Positions 25,773 through 35,095 of a stretch of 64,000 nt of DNA are shown piece after piece. Each line of letters starts with the position of its first letter. The stretch's first letter is position 1. Where the stretch lies: positions 124,001-188,000 of the forward strand of contig NZ_FXAT01000009.1 of the NCBI RefSeq assembly GCF_900177725.1. The letters are read 5' to 3'. A program made the position numbers and the translations under genes. The notes below the pieces were generated by a model that ran no database searches, was not told the DNA's origin, and was given only the letters and a program-made list of their open reading frames with translations. Source of the DNA: Paraburkholderia susongensis. GTDB lineage: Bacteria; Pseudomonadota; Gammaproteobacteria; Burkholderiales; Burkholderiaceae.

Positions 25773-27158
25773 TTACAGGACCGCCGCGAGCGCGAAGGTC
25801 AGACCCAACCCCATCAGCGAGATGATGGTTTCGAGGAGCGACCAGGTCTTGAAGGTCTGCCCCACCGTCATGCCGAAATACTCCTTGATCAGCCAGAAAC
25901 CGCCGTCGTTCACGTGCGAGAAGATCAGCGAGCCCGAGCCCGTCGCGAGCACGAGCAGCTCCGGCTTCACCTGCACCGCACCGGCCGCCGCGATCGGCGC
26001 GACGATACCGCAGGCGGTCGTCATGGCGACCGTGGCCGAACCGGTCGCGAGACGGATCAGCGCCGCGACGAGCCAGCCGAACAGCAGCGGCGACAGATGC
26101 ACCGCGGTCGCCACGTTGACGATTTCCTTCGAAATGCCGCTATCCATCAGCACGCGGCCAAAACCACCGCCCGCACCGACGATCAGTGTAATGCCCGCGA
26201 TCGGTGCGAGACACTCGCCGCAGAATTTCTGGATCTGCTCGCGCGTAAAGCCGCGGCTCGCGCCGAAGGTCCAGAAGCTGACCAGCACGGCCGTCAGCAG
26301 CGCGACGTCGGTGTTGCCGAAGAAGCGCAGCAGATCGTTCGGCAGTGTATTCGGCGCGAAGAACAGGTCCGCCCAGCTGCCGACCAGCATCAGGACCACC
26401 GGCAACAGGATCGTGGCCAGCGTGATGCCGAAGCCCGGCAATTCGCGTTTCGGTGCGTTGGCTTTCACGCCGTTGCCGCCATTCGCGTCGCTGCCGAGAA
26501 ATTGCGCGGCCAGCGCATTTTCCTTCGGCAACTGGATATGGCGGCTCACCAGCAGCGCGAACAGCGGACCGGCGACGATCGCACACGGGATGCCAACGAT
26601 CAGACCATAAGCGATCGTCTTGCCGATGTCCGCGTGATACGCCTGCACGGCGAGCAGCGCGGCCGGGTGCGGCGGAATCAGACCGTGCACGACGGACAGG
26701 CCCGCGACCATCGGCAGCCCGACCAGCAGCAGCGATTTGTTGGTGCGCTTGGCGACGTTGAACGCGATCGGAATCAGCAGCACGAAGCCGACTTCGAAGA
26801 ACACCGGCAAGCCGACGATGATCGCGACGACCATCATCGCCCAGTGAATGTGCTTCTCACCGAACCAGTTGATCAGCGTGGTCGCGATGCGCTCTGCGCC
26901 GCCCGACTCGGCCATCATCTTGCCGAGCATCGTGCCGAGACCGACCACGATGGCAATGTGTCCGAGCGTGTTGCCGTTACCGGTTTCGAACGATTTAACG
27001 ATGGTCTGCATCGGCATGCCGGCCACGAGGCCCAGCAGCAACGACACGATGATCAGGACGAGGAACGGATAGACCTTGAAGCGCGTGATCATCAAGATCA
27101 GCAACGCGATCGCGATTAACGCGTAGACGAGCAGCATGCTGCCGTGGGCAGATTCCAT
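25773..27158 (-). CDS. gntT: Gluconate:H+ symporter, GntP family
   Basis: Inner-membrane importer of gluconate. The 461 residues are strongly hydrophobic with about 12 predicted membrane segments (first near LLVYALIAIALLILMI) and family motifs GLGTMLGKMMAESGGAERIA, quoted at the limit, and the conserved SHVNDGGFWLIKEYFGM near the C-terminus. I chose the ATG at 27158, preceded by a strong GGAGGGG site; the frame is open to 27218. The substrate is assigned from the adjacent gntK and edd/eda, since GntP members also carry other sugar acids. Symbol is by role; gntP or gntU naming is equally possible. Confidence 0.92.
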   Translation of the reverse strand: MESAHGSMLLVYALIAIALLILMITRFKVYPFLVLIIVSLLLGLVAGMPMQTIVKSFETGNGNTLGHIAIVVGLGTMLGKMMAESGGAERIATTLINWFGEKHIHWAMMVVAIIVGLPVFFEVGFVLLIPIAFNVAKRTNKSLLLVGLPMVAGLSVVHGLIPPHPAALLAVQAYHADIGKTIAYGLIVGIPCAIVAGPLFALLVSRHIQLPKENALAAQFLGSDANGGNGVKANAPKRELPGFGITLATILLPVVLMLVGSWADLFFAPNTLPNDLLRFFGNTDVALLTAVLVSFWTFGASRGFTREQIQKFCGECLAPIAGITLIVGAGGGFGRVLMDSGISKEIVNVATAVHLSPLLFGWLVAALIRLATGSATVAMTTACGIVAPIAAAGAVQVKPELLVLATGSGSLIFSHVNDGGFWLIKEYFGMTVGQTFKTWSLLETIISLMGLGLTFALAAVL

Positions 27159-27319
27159 GAATCCCCTCCTTTGGTTTATTGATTTCAGAGTGCGGATGCG
27201 GCCGGCACTTCGTCTCACGGCAACCTGCGCGATGCCTGAAAACCCGGCTAGCCGCGCGGTCGCTGAATTTTACTGTTTGTTTCCAAAAAACGCGCGCAAA
27301 TCCAGCACGCCTATCAAGC

Positions 27320-27371
27320 AAAAAAAAGAGCCTCGGCGTGACAGCCTGGTGCGGCTGTATCGACGAGACTC
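27320..27371 (-). terminator. Terminator of the edd-eda operon
   Basis: On the minus strand a long imperfect stem (about 15 of 19 positions paired, with the perfect core ACAGCC/GGCTGT) is followed by U8 from the A8 run at 27320-27327. It lies 40-90 bases past the eda stop. Confidence 0.75.
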
Positions 27372-27410
27372 CTCAGCCCGGTTCAGATAACCGATGCGTT
27401 GTCGCGAGGC

Positions 27411-28052
27411 TTAATGCGCGGGCGCGGCCAACTGGCTCGCGGCGCGCGCGAGACGCGTGACTTCACCCCAGTTCTGCGCGGCGAGCGCGGCCTTCGGCGT
27501 GAGCCATGAACCGCCCACGCAGACGACGTTCGGCAGCGACAGGAAATGCGGCGCCGTTTCGGGCGTGATGCCGCCCGTCGGGCAGAACTTCAGCGCCGGG
27601 AACGGGCCGTGGAACGCCTGCAGCATCGGCACGCCGCCCGCCTGCTGCGCGGGGAAAAACTTCACGATCTCGTAGCCGAGTTCCATCGCCATGATGATGT
27701 CGGACGGTGTCATCACGCCCGGCAGCAGCGGCAGACCCGCATCCTGCGCAGCCTGGTGCATTTCCTTCGTCAAGCCCGGCGACACGCCGAACTGCGCGCC
27801 CGCGCGCTTCGCCTGCTCGCAGTGCTGGGGCTTCGTGATCGTGCCGACGCCGACCACGATGTCCTCGGCGAGCTGGCTCGCGCGCTCGATCGCCTCGAGC
27901 CCGGCCGCCGTACGCAGCGTGATTTCGAGCACCTTCACGCCGCCCGCGTGCAGTGCGCGCGACACGTGTTCGCCCTGTTCGACCGTATCGAATGCGAGCA
28001 CCGGAATGACCGGGCCGAGGCGCACGATCTCGCTTACTGTTTTCGCCGTCAT
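27411..28052 (-). CDS. eda: 2-keto-3-deoxy-6-phosphogluconate aldolase
   Basis: Class I aldolase cleaving KDPG to pyruvate and glyceraldehyde-3-phosphate. The 213-residue barrel has LEITLRTAAGLEAI, VGVGTITKPQ and the Schiff-base lysine in EIVKFFPAQQAGG, followed by FCPTGGITPETA. The ATG at 28052 is one base after the edd stop and has an AAGGAG site inside the edd end; the longer frame to 28241 lies within edd and is rejected. It is the second gene of edd-eda. Confidence 0.97.
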   Translation of the reverse strand: MTAKTVSEIVRLGPVIPVLAFDTVEQGEHVSRALHAGGVKVLEITLRTAAGLEAIERASQLAEDIVVGVGTITKPQHCEQAKRAGAQFGVSPGLTKEMHQAAQDAGLPLLPGVMTPSDIIMAMELGYEIVKFFPAQQAGGVPMLQAFHGPFPALKFCPTGGITPETAPHFLSLPNVVCVGGSWLTPKAALAAQNWGEVTRLARAASQLAAPAH

Positions 28053-28053
28053 G

Positions 28054-30015
<1,962 letters not shown>

Positions 30016-30125
30016 CGGAGCTCCTTCGTCGCTGGCGGCAGGCGCACGCATGACACCAGGCGGTATCGCGGGGTTGTCGCGGGGGTTGTGATCGATAAGT
30101 CGTGGGGCGCTGTTATCGAACGACG

Positions 30126-30154
30126 CCATCTTAGTAGAAAAACTACACGATCGC
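30126..30154 (-). promoter_or_regulatory. edd promoter with embedded HexR-type operator
   Basis: On the minus strand TTGCGA (30149-30154), a 17-base spacer and TAAGAT (30126-30131). The spacer holds the imperfect palindrome AGTAG-AAAAA-CTACA (plus 30131-30145), which resembles the second site at 30265. An operator between -35 and -10 is a classic repressor position. HexR is the expected ligand-responsive repressor (KDPG in pseudomonads, family knowledge). Confidence 0.65.
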
Positions 30155-30264
30155 AACGGCGAATGCTGTTGCATCGCCACATCTCACAACACGCCAAATC
30201 GCTTTACTGGCGGTTCATCAAGACTTATCGGCGGAAACCCAGGGAATACACTTAGAAGCGGATA

Positions 30265-30314
30265 TGTAGTTTTTGTACCTAGTTTTTGTGCGCCATCGGC
30301 CAATCAGCTATAGT
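30265..30314 (+). promoter_or_regulatory. hexR promoter and operator-like repeats
   Basis: TGTAGTTTTTGTACC (30265-30279) shares TGTAGTTTTT with the edd operator read on the minus strand, and TAGTTTTTGT is directly repeated at 30267-30276 and 30280-30289. They abut or overlap a plausible -35 TTGTGC (30287-30292), with -10 TATAGT (30309-30314) after 16 bases. This suggests HexR autoregulation. Confidence 0.5.
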
Positions 30315-30347
30315 CCACGCATTCTTCAGCATAGTGCGAGTTTTCCG

Positions 30348-31193
30348 ATGATGCTGTCCCAGGTGGAAGAGATGCGTGACCAGTTGCGCCCCTCCGAGCG
30401 CAAGCTGGCCGATTACGTGATCGAGGCGCCGCGCGAGGTGCTCGATCTGTCGATGACCGAAGTCGCGGCGCGCGCCGGCGTAAGCCAGCCGACGATCGCG
30501 CGGTTCTGTCATGCACTGGGCTTTTCGGGGTTTCGCGAATTCAAGATCCGGCTCGCGCAGGGTATCGCCGCGGAAGTGCCCGCCGTCTATCGCGACGTGC
30601 GGCCCGACGAGCCGACACCGGGCGTCGCCGCGAAGGTGCTCGACCGCACCATCGGCGCGCTGATCCAGGTGCGCAACAACCTCTCGTCGGACAGCGTGGC
30701 GGCGGCGATCGAAATGCTCGCGCACGCGCGGCGCATCGAATTCTACGGCGCGGGCGGCTCGGGCATCGCCGCGCTCGACGTGCAGCACAAGTTCTTTCGC
30801 CTCGGCATGCCGAGCGTCGCGTATTCGGACCCGCATACGTTTCTGATGTCGTCGGCGCTGCTGGGCGCGGGCGACGTCGTGGTGGCGATCTCCAACACCG
30901 GCCGCACGCGCGACATCATCGACGCCGCGAAGGCCGCGCTCAATGCGGGCGCGAAGGTGATCGCGATCACGCACGGCAACTCGCCGCTCGCGCGGCTCGC
31001 GACAGTGGGCCTGTTTGCGAACGTCGACGAAGACACCGATATCTTTTCGCCGATGACCTCACGCGTCTCGCATCTGGCCATCGGCGATATTCTCGCGGTG
31101 GGTGTCGCGCTGAGCCGCGGACCGGAACTCGTGGAAAAGCTCGCGCAGACGAAGGAAGTGATTCACCGGCGGCGGGTGGATCCGCAAGGGTGA
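30348..31193 (+). CDS. hexR: HexR-like RpiR-family regulator
   Basis: The 281 residues comprise an N-terminal RpiR helix-turn-helix (PSERKLADYVIEAPREVLDL, then AARAGVSQPTIARFCHALGF) and a C-terminal SIS sugar-phosphate-binding domain (EFYGAGGSGIAALDVQHKF and VVVAISNTGRTRDI). In pseudomonads HexR represses edd, zwf and gap genes and is released by KDPG. Divergent placement from edd-eda with matching operators supports the same role here, though the name rests on family and context. Start is ATG at 30348 or 30351. The stop is 25 bases before the convergent hemJ end. Confidence 0.9.
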   Translation: MMLSQVEEMRDQLRPSERKLADYVIEAPREVLDLSMTEVAARAGVSQPTIARFCHALGFSGFREFKIRLAQGIAAEVPAVYRDVRPDEPTPGVAAKVLDRTIGALIQVRNNLSSDSVAAAIEMLAHARRIEFYGAGGSGIAALDVQHKFFRLGMPSVAYSDPHTFLMSSALLGAGDVVVAISNTGRTRDIIDAAKAALNAGAKVIAITHGNSPLARLATVGLFANVDEDTDIFSPMTSRVSHLAIGDILAVGVALSRGPELVEKLAQTKEVIHRRRVDPQG

Positions 31194-31218
31194 TAGCGCA
31201 ACGCTGGGCGCGATGCGA

Positions 31219-31635
31219 TCAGAACGGCTTGATCACCACCAGCGCCACCGCCGCCAGCATGCCGAGCACCGGCAATTCGTTGAACATCCGGTACCACTTG
31301 TCCGAGCGGCGATTCTCGCCGCGTTCGAACCTGCGCAGCAGCACGCCGCAGTACACGTGATAGATGACGAGCAGCACGACCACGCCGACCTTCGCGTGAA
31401 TCCAGCCCTGCCCGCTGCCGATGCCGATCACGAGCCACAGCCACAAGCCGCACGCGAGCGCCGGCACCGCGATGAAACTCATGAAGCGGAACAGCTTGCG
31501 CGCCATGATGAGGAGCCGCGCCGTGGCGGCCGGTTCCGTTTCCATCGCCAGATTGACGAAGATGCGCGGCAGGTAGAACAGGCCGGCAAACCAGGAAGCA
31601 ATCAATACGATGTGAAACGTCTTTACCCAGAGCAT
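31219..31635 (-). CDS. hemJ: HemJ-like protoporphyrinogen IX oxidase (CopD/UPF0093 family)
   Basis: Small heme-pathway membrane enzyme that oxidises protoporphyrinogen IX in bacteria lacking HemY/HemG. The 138 residues form about four membrane segments, starting WVKTFHIVLIASWFAGLFYL with the conserved histidine (His8) and continuing HAKVGVVVLLVIYHVY with further conserved histidine/lysine. CopD-type copper proteins share the fold, so the role is assigned by length and motif. It lies 32 bases downstream of proA on the minus strand. Confidence 0.85.
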   Translation of the reverse strand: MLWVKTFHIVLIASWFAGLFYLPRIFVNLAMETEPAATARLLIMARKLFRFMSFIAVPALACGLWLWLVIGIGSGQGWIHAKVGVVVLLVIYHVYCGVLLRRFERGENRRSDKWYRMFNELPVLGMLAAVALVVIKPF

Positions 31636-31667
31636 CGGCGGTCCTTGTCGTTGTGGTGCGGGCCGTT

Positions 31668-32939
31668 TTACTGGCGGCCTTCGCCGTGCCCCAGCACGAC
31701 GTACTTCAGCGACGTGAGCCCGTCGAGACCGACCGGGCCGCGTGCGTGCAGCTTGTCGTTCGAAATGCCGATCTCCGCGCCCAGGCCGAACTCGAAGCCG
31801 TCCGCGAAACGCGTCGACGCATTGACCATCACGCTCGCCGAATCGACTTCGCGCAGGAAGCGCATCGCGCGGTCGTGGTCTTCAGTGACGATCGCGTCGG
31901 TGTGCTGCGAGCTGTAGGTGTTGATGTGCTCGATCGCCGCGTCGAGATCGTCGACCACCTTGATCGCGAGCACCGGCGCGAGGTATTCGGTACGCCAGTC
32001 TTCCTCGGTCGCGTCGACGAGCGGACCCACGCCCGCGTCCGCGAGCACCGCGCGCGCCGCCGCGTCCACGCGCAGCTCGACGTCCTTGCCGCGATACAAC
32101 TGCCCAAGCGGCGGCAGCACTTCAGCGGCGATACCGCGCGCGACCAGCAGCGTTTCCATCGTGTTGCAGGTGCCGTAGCGGTGCGTCTTCGCGTTGTCGC
32201 ACACAGTCAGCGCCTTCGCGAGATCGGCGCGGTCGTCGACGTAGACGTGGCAGATGCCGTCGAGGTGCTTGATCATCGGCACACGTGCCTCGTTGATGAG
32301 CCGCTCGATCAGGCTCTTGCCGCCGCGCGGCACGATCACGTCGACGTACTCGGTCATCGTGATGAGCTTGCCGACGGCCGCGCGGTCCGAGGTCGCGACC
32401 ACCTGCACCGCGTCCTGCGGCAAGCCGGCCGCTTCGAGCCCTTCGCCGATCAGCTTCGCGAGCGCGGTATTGCATTCGAGCGCTTCCGAGCCGCCGCGCA
32501 GAATCGTCGCGTTGCCGGACTTCAGACACAGCGCCGCGGCGTCGATCGTCACGTTCGGGCGCGATTCGTAGATGATGCCGATCACGCCGAGCGGCACGCG
32601 CATCTGGCCGACCTGGATGCCGCTCGGCCGGTACTTCAGATTGCTGATCTCGCCGATCGGATCAGCGAGCGCCGCGACCTGGCGCAGACCTTCGACCATC
32701 GTATTCAGCGCCTTGTCCGACAGCGTCAGGCGGTCGATGAACGCGGCGTCGTGACCCTTGTCGCGGGCACGCGCGAGATCGCGCGCATTGGCTTCCTTGA
32801 GCAGCGCGGCATCGCGCTCGATAGCCTCGGCGATAGACGCAAGCGCGGCGTTCTTCGCGGCGGTCGAAGCCCGCGCCATCGCGCGCGAAGCCTGGCGCGC
32901 GCGTCGGCCGAGGTCGGTCATGTACTGGTCGATATCCAT
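31668..32939 (-). CDS. proA: Gamma-glutamyl phosphate reductase
   Basis: NADPH-dependent reduction of gamma-glutamyl phosphate to glutamate semialdehyde, the second step of proline synthesis. The 423 residues show the ALDH-like fold with PLGVIGIIYESRPNVT, LRGGSEAL, VIVPRGGKSLI and the catalytic cysteine in YGTCNTMETLLV. The ATG at 32939 was chosen over one at 32945 (MTMD); neither has a strong ribosome site. A CCGCACG-TTGA-CGTGCGG hairpin lies about 19 bases upstream. proB is not in this window. Confidence 0.96.
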   Translation of the reverse strand: MDIDQYMTDLGRRARQASRAMARASTAAKNAALASIAEAIERDAALLKEANARDLARARDKGHDAAFIDRLTLSDKALNTMVEGLRQVAALADPIGEISNLKYRPSGIQVGQMRVPLGVIGIIYESRPNVTIDAAALCLKSGNATILRGGSEALECNTALAKLIGEGLEAAGLPQDAVQVVATSDRAAVGKLITMTEYVDVIVPRGGKSLIERLINEARVPMIKHLDGICHVYVDDRADLAKALTVCDNAKTHRYGTCNTMETLLVARGIAAEVLPPLGQLYRGKDVELRVDAAARAVLADAGVGPLVDATEEDWRTEYLAPVLAIKVVDDLDAAIEHINTYSSQHTDAIVTEDHDRAMRFLREVDSASVMVNASTRFADGFEFGLGAEIGISNDKLHARGPVGLDGLTSLKYVVLGHGEGRQ

Positions 32940-33273
32940 GGTCATTCTCGTGATGCCCCGCACGTTGACGTGCGGCGGTCGGGCAAGATTAGCGAAAGAT
33001 CGAAAGATTGTAAGTCGGGTGCAGGGGCTTTGCTTGGCGCGCGGGCGGCTCGTGCGCTGCGATGTCGCGGGTTCGCTCAGCAGTTATGTCGAGCGTGGCC
33101 CACGAACAAGGCGGTCGAAAGCACGAAGCGGCTGACGGTTATTGCGCGCCTGCCAGCCTCGCTTGTTGCTCGATGCCAGGCTTCCTTTGTCTTCGCGCCT
33201 GTCACTGCAATGCTTGCGCGAAACATGCAACGTCATGGCCGGCAAAGCTCGCCGCCCTGCCCCACATTGCACT
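32940..33273. other. proA leader and holA-proA gap
   Basis: The 334 bases hold no convincing gene. On the minus strand a promoter-like pair TTACAA (33008-33013) and TAATCT (32986-32991) with 16 bases between precedes a perfect 7-bp inverted repeat CCGCACG/CGTGCGG (32958-32975). The hairpin lies in the proA leader near the start codon. Bases 33014-33273 show nothing I recognise. Confidence 0.5.
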
Positions 33274-34401
33274 TCAGCTTGGCCGACGCGCTGGCGCCGC
33301 AGTTGGCGTCCGAGGTCGCGACGGCGGCACTGGCGGCGCGGCCGACGGTTTTGGCGCGGCCACCGTCATCGCGAGTTCGAAAAGGCCATCCCACGGATCG
33401 GGCGGCGGATCGTTGCGATGATTGCCCGGCGTGCCGCCCGACAAGCCCTTCACCTGCCGGTCGAGCCGCGCCGCCAGGGCGAGCGCCTTTTCGAGCGCCG
33501 CTTCGCTCACACGCGAGAGCGCCGGCCCGATCAGCCGTTCACGCGGACCCCACACGCGGTTCTCGCGCGTAAGCATGGCGAGCGGCTTGCCGGCCGCGAC
33601 GCCGCGCTTGATCCGCAGCAGCGTGCGCACCTCCTCGACGACGGCCCACAGCACGAGCACGGCCGCCTCGCCTTCGCCGCGCAACCCGTCGAGCATGCGC
33701 GCGAGACGGCCGACGTCGCCCACGAGCATCGCCTCGTTGAGCTTGAACACGTCGTAGCGCGCGACGTTGAGCACCGCGTCCTGCACCTGCTCGAAACTCA
33801 GCGGGCCGGCTGGATACAGCAGCCCGAGCTTCTGGATTTCCTGATGCGCGGCGAGCAGATTGCCCTCCACGCGCTCGGCGATGAACGCGAGCGCGCGCCG
33901 CCCGTCCTCGCCGGCGGCCACGCGCTGGCCCTGGGCCGCGAGTCGCTGACCGACCCAGTTCGGCAATTGCGCGCGCTCGACCGGATCGATTTTCAGTGCG
34001 ACACCCGCGTCGGCGAGCGCCGTGAACCACGCCGACTTCTGCGTGGCCGCGTCGAGGCGCGGCAGTGTGACCATGGTCAGCACGTCGTCGTTGACGGCGG
34101 ACGCGAGCGCCTTCAGCGTATCCGCGCCTTCCTTGCCCGGCTTGCCCGACGGAATGCGCAACTCGACGAGCTGCCGGTCGCCGAACAGCGACATCGACTG
34201 GCTCGCGCCGAGTAGCGAACTCCAGTCGAAGCCGCGCTCGACCGTGAACACCGAACGGTCGGTGAAACCCGCTGCACGCGCCGCCGCGCGAATCCGGTCG
34301 CAGGCCTCCTGCGCGAGCAGGTGCTCGTCGCCGTACACGACGTACAGGCCGGCGAGTCCCTTGGCAAGATGCGCTTCGAGCGCGTCAGGTCGCAGTTGCA
34401 T
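33274..34401 (-). CDS. holA: DNA polymerase III delta subunit
   Basis: Clamp-loader subunit that opens the beta clamp. The 375 residues follow the HolA layout: N-terminal AAA-like domain without a P-loop (GLAGLYVVYGDEHLLAQEA), the beta-binding loop region (SQSMSLFGDRQLVELRIP), a middle domain (ERAQLPNWVGQRL) and an alpha-helical collar (VLVLWAVVEEVRTLL). The last ~50 residues are a Pro/Ala-rich tail (APKPSAAPPVPPSRP) absent from E. coli HolA. It follows lptE after 54 bases in the order leuS-lptE-holA. Confidence 0.94.
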   Translation of the reverse strand: MQLRPDALEAHLAKGLAGLYVVYGDEHLLAQEACDRIRAAARAAGFTDRSVFTVERGFDWSSLLGASQSMSLFGDRQLVELRIPSGKPGKEGADTLKALASAVNDDVLTMVTLPRLDAATQKSAWFTALADAGVALKIDPVERAQLPNWVGQRLAAQGQRVAAGEDGRRALAFIAERVEGNLLAAHQEIQKLGLLYPAGPLSFEQVQDAVLNVARYDVFKLNEAMLVGDVGRLARMLDGLRGEGEAAVLVLWAVVEEVRTLLRIKRGVAAGKPLAMLTRENRVWGPRERLIGPALSRVSEAALEKALALAARLDRQVKGLSGGTPGNHRNDPPPDPWDGLFELAMTVAAPKPSAAPPVPPSRPRTPTAAPARRPS

Positions 34402-34455
34402 GGCTGGCGATCGGCGAGATGGATGAGGTGCGACAGGTCACGAACAACGCGACGC

Positions 34456-35007
34456 TCACAGCGGCGGCGGCGGCAACGGCGCGCGCGGCACGACGGCCGG
34501 CACGGCCTCGGTTGGCGTCGGATGCAGCGAACGCACCACGCCGAGGCGGCGGATCAACTGGTCGATCGCATCGTTTTCCATGTCGGCGAACAGGATGTCG
34601 GACTCGGCGGCCTTCGCCTGCGAGAACTGGTCGCTATAGGTCATCGCGCGATTCAGTGCGATCACGCTCGACGGAATCAGCACGGTGCCGTCCTTGCCGG
34701 TCAGCGTGTACGTCATCTGCAGATTCAACTGATACTCGGCGACCACGCCCAGCGAGTTCAGCGTCAGTGTGTTGAGGTTGCGGTTCTGCGCAATCTGCAG
34801 AATCGCGTCGGCATTGGCGACCGAGCTGACCACCACCGTGTCGCTGCCGCCCTGCACGATGCGGGTGAGCCGCGCGACGGCCGCTGGCGAGCCGCCGGCC
34901 ACATAGAGACGCTTGAACGCGTAGTCCTGCTGGCCGCGCAACTTGAAGCCGCAGGCCGACAACATCATTACGCTGCAAGCGAGCGTCAAAAACGTTCTGC
35001 GAGTCAC
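34456..35007 (-). CDS. lptE: LPS-assembly lipoprotein LptE
   Basis: Outer-membrane lipoprotein plugging the LptD barrel for lipopolysaccharide insertion. The 183-residue precursor has a lipoprotein signal (MTRRTFLTLACSVMMLSAC, lipobox LSAC with Cys19), then the LptE opening GFKLRGQQDYAFKRLYV. The middle has alternating strands (TLTLNSLGVVAEYQLNLQM). A Pro-rich C-terminal end (PRAPLPPPPL) is likely flexible. leuS-lptE-holA is the conserved order in proteobacteria. The gene begins 88 bases after the leuS stop. Confidence 0.95.
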   Translation of the reverse strand: MTRRTFLTLACSVMMLSACGFKLRGQQDYAFKRLYVAGGSPAAVARLTRIVQGGSDTVVVSSVANADAILQIAQNRNLNTLTLNSLGVVAEYQLNLQMTYTLTGKDGTVLIPSSVIALNRAMTYSDQFSQAKAAESDILFADMENDAIDQLIRRLGVVRSLHPTPTEAVPAVVPRAPLPPPPL

Positions 35008-35095
35008 ATTCGCTCCCGGTTCGCAGTGGATTCGCTGTGTGGACGAACGCCGCCGCGCGGGCGGCGTTGCGTCTGCCGGCGTGAGGTCGTGATCG

